Shown here piece after piece: positions 37,875 through 47,049 of a stretch of DNA of 64,000 bases. Below the pieces are notes generated by a model. It did no database searches. It saw only the letters and a list, made by a program, of their open reading frames with translations, and was not told where the DNA came from. Numbering within the stretch: the stretch's first letter is position 1; every line of letters begins with the position of its first letter. The stretch is from Marsupella aquatica (Eukaryota; Marchantiophyta). The position numbers and the translations under genes were made by a program. Location of the stretch: the NCBI GenBank assembly GCA_973895155.1, contig OZ316895.1:23188001-23252000 (forward strand), read 5' to 3'.

Positions 37875-37951
37875 TCAAATGAGATATGCTATTTCCCGTA
37901 TCAAATAAGATTTGCTATTTCCCATATTAAATGAGATTTGCTATTTCCTGA
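37875..37951. repeat. 26-27-bp tandem repeat, three copies
   Basis: Units T(C/A)AAATGAGATTTGCTATTT then CCC(G/A)TA repeat three times with one or two changes each. Confidence 0.85.
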
Positions 37952-38324
37952 CAGTTTCAAGATGTGCTGAGGGCCGAATTGTTGAGGGCTTCTACATGCC
38001 AGTTAGCTCTAAGTGCACATTCCTGGATCCAAGGTCACTAAGCTAAATTCATCTAATTACCCAGACCTTTAGGTCATACCACTGTAGATTAATTTCACCA
38101 TGAGGTAGTTTTCGTTTTTGGAAGTAACTTCTGTTTGCAAGCACATATACCTCCCAACTTATGCCCATCTTTATTCCCCATTATGGGCAGGATAGGACCA
38201 CTTATATAGACATTACCAACCCAATCCTCGTGAGTTGCGCACTCCTGTAATAGCAACTGATGTTGAGCATGAATGTTATCAAGCATAAGTGAGACTGCCA
38301 GAGAGTCTGAACAATTTTGGGAGT

Positions 38325-38585
38325 CAACTGGATTTCAAGGGCCGTGTAATGTGTAGAGAGAGTGACCAACTGGATTCCAAGGGGCGTGCGATGTGTAGAG
38401 AGGGTGACCAACTGGATTTCAAGGGCATGCAATGTGTAGAGAGAGTGACCAACTGGATTTCAAGGGGCATGCAATGTGTAGAAAGAGTGACCAACTGGAT
38501 TTCCAGGGGCGTGCAATGTGTAGAGAGAGTGACCAACTGGATTTGAAGGCGTGCGTGTGCAATGTGTAGAGAGAGTGACCCCATG
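38325..38585. repeat. 42-bp minisatellite, about six copies
   Basis: Units contain GTGACCAACTGGATTTCAAG then GGGC(A/G)TGCAATGTGTAGAGA. The length is a multiple of three, so frames on both strands stay open across the array (14-residue repeats). No start context or domain supports translation. Confidence 0.88.
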
Positions 38586-38589
38586 GGCA

Positions 38590-39740
38590 CAAGAAAGACA
38601 CAATAGCACTTTTAGGCCCATAATGAGTAAGACAAAGGATCATCATAATCAACCAGCCAGCCAAGGGCTTTCTACCAGAGTGACAGGTCACAAGCGGGCA
38701 ATGAGAGAAAAAGAGAGATGGAATATCTGAGCTTTTAGATTAGATATACTCTCCAAGTTGCAAGTCCAGGGCTGCTCAAGAGGATTGACTGAAAGAGTTC
38801 GAAGTTGCTTCCGAGGGTGGAGAACGAATCAGGTTTGCGCTCCTTGAGGAGAATCTTCTCTGGTGAATTAATTTAGAGTATTTGTGCACAAGAGAGGGCT
38901 CGAGTAATTTTGTGCGCCAAATGGCTCCCTCTCAAAAACCACTTTGGCTTTGAAAAATGGCTTTGAAAAGTGAGATCTGAATTCTGCGCCTAGAAGCGTT
39001 ATGGGAGTGCATTGTAAGACTCGATATTTGAGAGATTGCCGTCTGCAACTTGAAATACTCAAATATGAATTGCATGTAAAATGCCTACTTTCAACTACAA
39101 CCATTTGCAAATTTTGACAGTCTGCAGTTCAATAAATGACGTACACAGTTTAACATCTCAGGCCTTGACTCACGTCTCCGAGAACCCACGTCTTCTCTAA
39201 TAGACAAGCATTGGGCCGGTTGACCGAAAAACTTAAACTGAATGTTCAGAGCTATTATTCAATACAAAATGATTGCAGCAGTCTTCTGATATTCACGTGG
39301 CCGTAGTTTTGGAAATTCAAGAACTCTTTTCCTGCACGACCAAAACACTGGATTAATCAGCCTCTACTGTAGGTTGCAACCATGGCGGCTTTGAACTAAC
39401 GCGCCTACTCTACTAAGAAAAGGTTAGAAAGCTTTCAATGGCAACGCAACAGTCTTACCAGTCATTCCCAGCTAATGTCACAAGCAGAAACCGAAGGAGA
39501 GAACTACGATACAGAATATTTCTAAGGCTACAGATGCAACTGATGAACTACAACCGTACGTTATATTTTGCCATCAAGTTCGCTTTTACAAAGCAAAACA
39601 CTAAACCATCCTTTCAGTGGAATTGATTTCCACCTCTACAAAGGCATGCTGGCTAGGCTGCCAGGTGACTTACCTGCAAGAAACTGCTTCTCTCCACCTT
39701 TGGAGTATTAATTCGAGCTTAGTTGGGATACTTTTAACGG
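38590..39740. other. Spacer and probable 3' untranslated region of UTP11
   Basis: No coding family is recognised. Only short open frames are present. Confidence 0.4.
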
Positions 39741-39745
39741 ATATT

Positions 39746-41886
39746 TCACCTCTTCCTTTCTTGCCGCCACTTGAATACAGGCTCCTGGACATTCTCGGTA
39801 TCATCACCAGGAAGATCACCAGGGAGCTTGCGTTTTCTACCTTTTCCCTGCCACATTTAAGCCATGCCAAAGTGAGAATCACTGACAGCGCGCCACATCG
39901 CCCTATGAAAACCTTCTGTACACAAAGATTTCACCTCTCCTACAAATTACTGTTCACGCAGCCAGAGTGCCTGTTATCAATCTTTCTGCCGAAGACAAGT
40001 TCTCAAGGGCTTGGGATTAACATGCAGGCATGACAGCTATTACCCACCATAATCTGTTTTTTTAACGTCATTGTAACCACCATGTTTTTCATCTTTTCCG
40101 CCCGTTCAGTGCGTTCTTGCAATTCACGATAGGCTGCACTCTGCTTCCTGTCATGGATGTAACAGACTTCATGAGGTCACAAAAGATGTCAACTCAAGGA
40201 GTAGACAGACAACCTTGACAGCACAATCATTGATTCAATCAGGCAGGAAACCAAGTGTATCCAATATCGTTGACCAGGCTGCCAAATCTGAGCTGCCAGC
40301 GTAGTAAAGCAAATCAGGAGCAAGTTGGAACCACAGAACGATTGCCTGGGATAGTTCAGAGTTCTACTTGGGTCCACGAGAAGCTGTGTTAATTTTCTTA
40401 GTTTTTAGGCTTCCTTTGGCATCGTTGAATTTATGAAGTTCCTGCAGAATCTAAACCTAGCAGACGATCCAAAAGTAGTTTGAGGTCCACAAAAACTGAC
40501 AAATGACATCCAGTATTTCAAGACTTCAACCTGCGATAGATATGTCCAGCAGGTAAGCTCTAACTTTTATAAAGCATGAAAGAAAAAGATTGATGAATCG
40601 AATATCAAAGGATATCCTAGTGTATTCAACTTACTTCCGTATTCGGCGTGGCAATTCCATTTCAAGTGGTTGCGTATCGACAGCAACAGGTGCAATCTTC
40701 TCAGCTTCTAGCCTGCAAGCATTAGCTTAAAAAGATTGGTAATCATATATCGCAAAACGGATCCAGACTGAAAAGTTTTACCATGCTTTTCAGCCAAAAG
40801 CAGAGCAATGATTAATCCCAGAATTTGAAATTTCTGTCACAAAGAAAAACCTACACAATTGACGTGGTAAAGATTTCCTTTGGCAGACTACAGTACCAAA
40901 CGACGAATAGAAACGGAAGAGACCTGTCTTCAGCAAAATAAACGTGGCTATTGGAGGGCGCTTGACCCACGGAGTGAAGGACAGCTTGGAGCCGCTCCAC
41001 CTTCTGTAAGTGGACACAACAGAAACAATGAATATCAGATCCAAATTCCGACCCGTAGCCGACAATGTCAAGAGCATTTTACTTCCACTAGAATACCGAC
41101 TCAGTCAAGAATATTAGAGATATGAGATGTCTCGTGAAATGTTTCTACCTAGCTAGTCTCAAGAGACTTAGGCTGCTATATTAATATGGCCAAACCTACA
41201 TCCAGATAACAAGCAAGTCCACAAACAGATGAGATTTAAAGACAAACCTTCTGCTCTGATTGTGCCTTGTTAAGCACATATCTAATATCTTGAGTTTTCA
41301 TTAATAGAATCTCCTCTTGAGAATACTCCTTCCCAGCTCTGAATGGAAACAACAGAAAACATTACAATCGAAATCGCGTTGCAGAGGGACAACCACAAAC
41401 AACCAATCTATGAATCTGTATGAGGACACTTACTTTGGTCTGTGAACTCCATTGACAGTTTTGGAATTTATCATTTTATAATAAAACTCATCGGGATTTT
41501 TGAACGCAGCTTTCTCCCTGAGAACCTGCAGCAGACGATACATTAAGGGATCCACCCGTCGAAGACATGTAGAAGTTATGAGCAAACTTGATGGATTTAG
41601 TGGACCAAAAGTATTTCTGGCATACCTGGATAATCTTCTCTTTCTTGTGAAAATCTTTTGCACGAAGTACATAGTCCTTGTGCTTTTCGAGCAAACCCAA
41701 TCTATTTCGGTCGGACCTGCAATTAGAAAGCCAGTTTAAATCAGAGAGACTGGAACCGACAATCAAGTGCAGCCCCGGAAAGTCCAAACACGACACAGCA
41801 AATCTTAACTTCTAAGCTGCAGAAACTTACGGTTGTGACCGCTCCTTATGGGTTCGCCGTTTCACGGCATTCCGAAGAGAAGACAT
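39746..41886 (-). CDS. UTP11: U3 small nucleolar RNA-associated protein 11 (SSU processome, ribosome biogenesis)
   Basis: Nucleolar component of the U3 snoRNP/small-subunit processome needed for 18S rRNA maturation. Eight exons on the minus strand join in phase: 41886-41831, 41716-41626, 41525-41434, 41338-41248, 41003-40924, 40712-40635, 40147-40048 and 39847-39746 (TGA 39748-39746). Product 229 residues, the normal family length. Hallmarks in order: MSSLRNAVKRRTHKERSQP at the start, LGLLEKHKDYVLRAKDFHKK, NPDEFYYKMINSKTVNGVHR, SHVYFAED, a charged helix, GKGRKRKL, and the terminal VFKWRQERKR. Exon 7 ends at ATG with donor GTGGGT; using the nearby GTAAT instead would break phase. A promoter array with AAACCCT motifs lies upstream. 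Identification is secure. Confidence 0.96.
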
Positions 41887-42009
41887 GGCTTCTAGTTTGT
41901 TCGATGCAATCCGCCGCCAGATTCACTCAGCTGGTCCTTGCCGCCGCAATCTGTGCAATAAATCGAAAGTTGAGTTCTCAAAAGAGCTACGACTAACGCC
42001 TATCGAGAA

Positions 42010-42530
42010 TGATCATCGGCAGAAAGCCAACAAAGGCTAATCGGCAGAAAGCCAACAAATGCTGTCGCCGCAGCAATTTCGCTTACATTTCCGAAAGCAA
42101 ACTCTGCGATAAACCCTGCAAACCTAAAACCCTGACAATCAGAAATGTAGCACGATGGAAAACGATCAAAAAATTATGGCGCCCAGCAATTTCCCTACCT
42201 TTCAGATCTCTCAATCTGCGACAAATCATGAAAACCTAAAACGCTGACAATGAGAAAGCTAGCACAATGGGAAACCAGCAAATGCTGTCGACCCTGCAAT
42301 TTCGCGTAACTTTCAGAAATCACACTCTGCGATAAACCCTGAAAACCTAAAACCTTGACAGTCACAAACCTAGCAACAATGGAAAACAAAAACATGCTGA
42401 GGCCCACCATTTTGCTACCTTTCCGCATCCCAATCTGCGAAAAACCTTGAAAACCTAAAACCCAGCAAATGCGCTAACCGTTTCGAAATCAGACTGCGAT
42501 AAACCCGGAAAACTAAAACCCTGACGATCA
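42010..42530. repeat. About 110-bp tandem array upstream of UTP11, 4-5 diverged copies
   Basis: Each unit contains CTGCGATAAACCCTGAAAAC followed by CTAAAACCCTGACA and a GCAATTTCGC..ACCTTTC stretch. The TCTGCGA word recurs near 42104, 42220, 42327, 42433 and 42493. The array starts about 125 bp upstream of the UTP11 ATG, in its promoter or leader. Confidence 0.85.
42111..42522. promoter_or_regulatory. Cluster of telo-box-like AAACCCT motifs
   Basis: Exact AAACCCT occurs at 42111-42117, 42127-42133, 42334-42340 and 42516-42522 on the plus strand, with near-matches in the other units. Telo-boxes (AAACCCTA) are established promoter elements of plant ribosomal and ribosome-biogenesis genes, which fits the neighbouring UTP11. 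None has the final A, so these are degenerate. A role is inferred. Confidence 0.4.
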
Positions 42531-42620
42531 AAGCTGAACCACATCCCGAATCGAATAACACAGGACGCACCAGCTCAATTCAACTCTTCCCGTGTTGCGC
42601 AGGCTGTCTGAGAGGATGTT

Positions 42621-42965
42621 TTGAAGGAGATGCAATTATTTTCTCTCGAAACCTTGAACCCTCGTGAAAAAGACTCAAGCAGATTCCGATGTGTGAGAGA
42701 GGGCTTGAAATTTCATTACCAAGCTGCCTTTCGATCGATGTATGACCTCCAATTGCTGCAGTTGCTCAATTCCGCCCGTGCTGCTGAGTTGCTCGAGAAA
42801 TCCAAAGAGAATTGTTTTGTGTGTAACTGGAACAGGGAATACTTCAAATTGCTTATCTGTGCGAAGGAAATAGTTTCAATTACAGTAGTTTGTCAATCTT
42901 GTAATCGGAGATGGAAACCAAATATTGCACATGAGTACACGTGTCCCCGTTTGAGTGGACATTGA
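42621..42965 (+). CDS. Possible small zinc-ribbon-like protein (114 residues), unrecognised
   Basis: The frame starts about 735 bp from and divergent to UTP11, sharing its upstream array. It contains two CxxC knuckles, CFVCNWNREY and CQSCNRRWKP, spaced about 25 residues apart, which could form one zinc site. The middle is helical and charged (LQLLQLLNSARAAELLEKSK). I know no matching family, and the frame could also be part of a longer spliced gene or spurious. The CxxC pair and the promoter position are the only support. Confidence 0.3.
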   Translation: MKEMQLFSLETLNPREKDSSRFRCVREGLKFHYQAAFRSMYDLQLLQLLNSARAAELLEKSKENCFVCNWNREYFKLLICAKEIVSITVVCQSCNRRWKPNIAHEYTCPRLSGH

Positions 42966-43069
42966 CAACATATTAACCCCTGGATATGGAAAATTGGTGG
43001 CATGGGCCCCAAGGTAGATATTGGAAACCCCATTGGACCACATTTCCCAAATTGTAACTACACTTGAAT

Positions 43070-43205
43070 TTATATAGTTTTTAGTACACCTAAATTCATA
43101 TAGTTTTTAGCTAGTTCATTGTTGTGTTGTTGGACTCTTTAAGGAAAGTCTTCATATAGTTTTTAGTTAAGTTCATTGTTGTGTTGTTCCACTCTTTAAG
43201 GAAAT
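43070..43205. repeat. Tandem duplication of about 58 bp
   Basis: Two copies of TATAGTTTTTAG.TA.GTTC followed by ATTGTTGTGTTGTT, then ACTCTTTAAGGAAA, lie side by side. A shorter copy of the first part precedes them near 43073. Confidence 0.8.
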
Positions 43206-43459
43206 TCTGTGGATGGATTTTCTGATTATTGTTATAGTCCTGGATCTCTGTGCTTAGATCAAATAGCAAGCCCCACCAGATTTTTGCATCTTTAGTCTTG
43301 TTGATGAAAGCATCTTTGTTTGCCAAACATATTTGTCAAAACGCAAAAGTGTTGACCTCTACATATGGTTTCAGCTTTTGGCTTCAGTCGGACATTCTCC
43401 AACCTGCGAACATGTAGTGACAGAACAAACTTAATCTTGCAGCAGGTCTACACTGATTA

Positions 43460-46112
43460 CCGTAATTAGTATCACACACAGTATTTACGAACAAAGGATT
43501 TTGAAGGATATCACCATAATTAATGTGTGTGAGACTATATAAGAAGTGAGAGTAAATACATGTTATTCTAAATTAAAGTAAGGGAGATTACTTTTGGTGA
43601 CCCACAAATAGTGTGTGATGAATACTCAATTAATGTGTGTAACTTATGAATTTTTCCAGCCAGTAAGATGTATTTGCAAGGGCATATAAAATCAAACATT
43701 ATTTATTAAAATCAAGTTAAGAATACAATCAAAATCATACTATGACAATTGACTAAACTCATACTATGACAATTGACTAAACTCCCTACTCATACTCCTG
43801 TAATTTAAGTCTAATCCAATCCATTTCCAGATCCAGAATTGTCATGTCCAGATTCATCATCTTGTAATCTGAAATCATTGCCTTCAAACTCAGAATCCAC
43901 AGGCAGTCCTCTTTTGAATCAGAATCAGTACTGCTAATCTGTGGTGGAATTACAAGAACAATGTCAATCTCTGTGTCTTGATCAGGTACATGTCCCATTT
44001 TTGAATCAAATTTTGAAGATCTGGATTCAATTGTTGTTCATGCCACACTCCATTGATATCAAGGGAAAGACCACAACGAATCATAGCCTTCCTTGCATAT
44101 GTTATACCAGTGTGCTTGTCTCGTTGTTGATTGACCTTCTGTACAGATGCTGCAGCAAGCTTTAAGAAAAATTGTTTGCCAGGATTCTTCACTGCTCCAG
44201 AATTCTGCCCACTGCTTCGACCAGAATTTTGAAATCCATTTCCACTCATGATCGTCTTCAACTTGTGCTTCTCCCAGGCATCTGTCCACGCATCTTTGAT
44301 CTTGGAGATCACAAATGAATCACAAGGTTGCGTCTTATCAGTGGAGCATGGAGGTAAGTTGCGTATGGTAGCATTCAATCTCTGCAACGTGGTGAAAGAC
44401 GCTTTTGTATAGTCATGGCCCTTGAAATTGTCGACAAAAATCACTCTTGTTTGTCCACCTTGAAGATTGGTGACTTGGCAGCGCGGTTCATTCAACCATT
44501 GATTCCAGACAGCTCTCGTCACGAAACCATTCTTTGCAGATCTGTAAGCAACACCAAGAATTGTATCCTCCACATTTCTAATAGGATAAGAGCAACGATC
44601 ATTCTGGAAAACAATCATAGGAACCTCTATGATAGATCGAGACCCTCCAATGAGACGTACGATCATGGTCATGCCTTGCCCACCAGAAACTACATCTGCA
44701 TACTTGACATTGTCATCACCACGAAATCCCAGTGTCTTGCCATTGTCAATGTTGACAACGAAATGAGTTTCGTCAACATTTTCAACAAGGTCTTCATTCA
44801 GGGTCCCTGCTTCAAACTCTCTCTTGAGTTGTCCCAAATGGAAAGCGATCTCTTTATCTATGTGCTCTTGCTTCTCTACACTCACCATCAGTTTCCCTGT
44901 TTGTGCCCTGCCAACAATGTTGCACTTCCCCATAAATCTCTGAATCCAGCGAAGTGTAATCTTTTCTGAGATAGGAATTCCTCCTGACAGAAATGTTGAA
45001 GAGAATTGCGGATGAGTTGATTCGTCAAGCACTTGCTTTGCCAACTGCTGCAAAAGCTTCGGTGAAAATTTCACTCCTGCCTTTCGTAATCGATTGAACT
45101 CGTCCACCGTAGACTGGTACAACCACGTAACCCAATCCTCTGTCTTCCTGCCTCGACCTTCTCTTGCCTTCCGCAACATCTTTCGAATGATTCCATCTTG
45201 ACGAACATTGATGGATATGTCTATCTCTTTGTTGATTTGCAACCAAATTGCTTGATTCTTCCACCAATCTGCAGCCTTCTTGAGATTTGCATTCTCACTA
45301 CCTCGAAATAACGTTGTGAACTCCTTAACAGTCCTTGAACACAGTCCAGCTTGGCCATTCGCCTCTCTATCTTGCCTCATCCACAAAACTACCTTCTTAC
45401 GATCTTGCATGGTCACGACGCACTGAGGTGCTCTCTTACGCTTTGTCTGGACAGCTTCTGTACGTGCAATTGATCGATCTAGAGAAAGAGCTTCAGGTAA
45501 TGAGTTTTCTGGAACATCTTCGACAAGCTCTGCAGGTTGTGACGAAACTCCAGTCCTCCCTATGTTCCTCACTCTAAGTCGAGATCGAGCAAATGCAGAT
45601 ATTAGAGGCGATGTAGAATGGAAATCCATTGTGGAGAATGCCGCGATGCGAAAACTTGAGAAAACACACCGAAATTTGGCGAGAATGTTATGAGATTGGT
45701 AAACAAGTTTTGCGAAGTGTTTAGGTCACGGATAGGGCCGGCCAAGGGTTGGGATGGTAGAGGGGAGTGTAGGGCAGAAGTTTGGCAGAAGTTTGGCAGA
45801 AGTTAGGCAAAGTTGTGGTTGGGAGGGTATTAGGATTGCCCCACGAGTGCGACCTATAGTTTGGTCCTAAGTTTGACCCTGGTTTTGTAAAAGTCATCCA
45901 TCAGTTTGCAAAGAAGCATTCCTTTATACTCTCACATGAAAACAAAAACTGTTGTCTTAAAAAGTGTATGTAGTGATATGTTTTATTAATGTATAGGAGA
46001 TTAATAAGGAACTTAGTTTTTATATTTTTTGGAGCTTTGTCTTCACACCCTTAATAGTGTGTGTGAGACTATTTATGCAAGGAGACTAAATAAGTTATGA
46101 TACTAATTACGG
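43460..46112 (-). mobile_element. Tc1/mariner-pogo superfamily DNA transposon, apparently complete (2,653 bp)
   Basis: Terminal inverted repeats of 15 bp are exact: CCGTAATTAGTATCA at 43460-43474 and its complement at 46098-46112. Both ends are flanked by TA (43458-43459 and 46113-46114), the target duplication of this superfamily. Subterminal GTGTGTGAGACTAT words occur near 43525 and 46060. One long open frame on the minus strand encodes a full transposase. Intact ends plus an intact frame indicate a recent, possibly still active, insertion. Confidence 0.88.
43950..45629 (-). CDS. DDE transposase of the pogo/Tc1-mariner type, 559 residues
   Basis: Cuts and pastes the surrounding element. 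Uninterrupted frame from ATG 45629-45627. The N-terminal half is basic and helical. A CENP-B/Tc5-type helix-turn-helix segment is seen near 221-250 (SEKITLRWIQRFM, then GRAQTG). The catalytic triad is D286 (NVDETHF), D400 (VIFVDNFKGHD) and D437 (STDKTQPCDSF). The last two are 37 residues apart, in the range of pogo/mariner DDD enzymes. The VDNxxGH motif is typical of the DDE_1 domain. It lies wholly inside the inverted repeats. No internal stops or frameshifts are seen. Family is well supported; the exact clade is not. Confidence 0.88.
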   Translation of the reverse strand: MDFHSTSPLISAFARSRLRVRNIGRTGVSSQPAELVEDVPENSLPEALSLDRSIARTEAVQTKRKRAPQCVVTMQDRKKVVLWMRQDREANGQAGLCSRTVKEFTTLFRGSENANLKKAADWWKNQAIWLQINKEIDISINVRQDGIIRKMLRKAREGRGRKTEDWVTWLYQSTVDEFNRLRKAGVKFSPKLLQQLAKQVLDESTHPQFSSTFLSGGIPISEKITLRWIQRFMGKCNIVGRAQTGKLMVSVEKQEHIDKEIAFHLGQLKREFEAGTLNEDLVENVDETHFVVNIDNGKTLGFRGDDNVKYADVVSGGQGMTMIVRLIGGSRSIIEVPMIVFQNDRCSYPIRNVEDTILGVAYRSAKNGFVTRAVWNQWLNEPRCQVTNLQGGQTRVIFVDNFKGHDYTKASFTTLQRLNATIRNLPPCSTDKTQPCDSFVISKIKDAWTDAWEKHKLKTIMSGNGFQNSGRSSGQNSGAVKNPGKQFFLKLAAASVQKVNQQRDKHTGITYARKAMIRCGLSLDINGVWHEQQLNPDLQNLIQKWDMYLIKTQRLTLFL

Positions 46113-46119
46113 TAAATAG

Positions 46120-47040
46120 TGTAGCTTAGGTCAAAATTTTCTGCATCTTAGTAGAATTATTCATAAGTACAAGACCTTCTTCCATTTCAATCTAGCCTGT
46201 CTTGAATTTTTTGCTTCTCCAGATGATAATCATGACTCTCCTATGATCTCATCTAACCAGTGCCCGACGTTATCTTGCGAGTCATGACTCAAGTGATCTG
46301 ATCTTAACATCTCCAACTTTGTTTATTGCCTCTCTATCAAATCCTTCCTGCGATCCTTCCTTGGGTGGTTTGTTGACCTTCTGCTTCTTTGCTTTTGGTC
46401 TATAATGGCACATCATGTATTAGAGATGTAAGGACAACACGAACAACAAGACAATCTTTGACAATTGAATGCCTCATGAGACAAATTTTAGAAAGGAATG
46501 CAACAAAACAGCTGGAAACAATATTAATCACTAGGAGATTTGTGGCAACGGAGCTTAGCTAGGCTACCAAACAATGGGATAGCCTAGACAGACATGCTGA
46601 AAGTCTACAATAGTGTGATATGATCAAAATGCTCAAACTACAGGTGCCAACAACCTCGTAGATGCGTCTCGAGCTTGGTCAGCTACCTCCACAACGTCCT
46701 TTGGGCTGTTCATTCTCTACTCTTGTTTTCAAGCTGTTTGCTTACTTCGAATATATCCAAGTTAGGGTCACTCGCTAATGTGTTGACTGGTCTCTCAACA
46801 AGGTCCACTTCATGATGAGTAATATATAGCACCTGAAATTGGCAGTGTGGTAGATTTGGACTGGTCCTGGTTAGCCACCTTTTGTGCAAAGTTGTTGGTC
46901 CCTCATGACCATCAAACCCTGATTGGGTAGTGGGCACTCCATCTAGCTGATTGTTCAAATGCTCATACAAATGTATTTTATTACTTGGCTATTTCAAACT
47001 ATGGGCAGTTCTCACTTTGTGTTTTAATATTACTTAAAAT
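46120..47040. other. Spacer right of the DNA transposon
   Basis: AT-rich, no recognised gene. Short frames only. Confidence 0.35.
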
Positions 47041-47049
47041 AGAGAAGAA

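Noticed and set aside
44415-44969. 184-codon plus-strand frame inside the DNA transposon
   Set aside because: Antisense to the transposase frame, no domain, codon pattern explained by the real gene.
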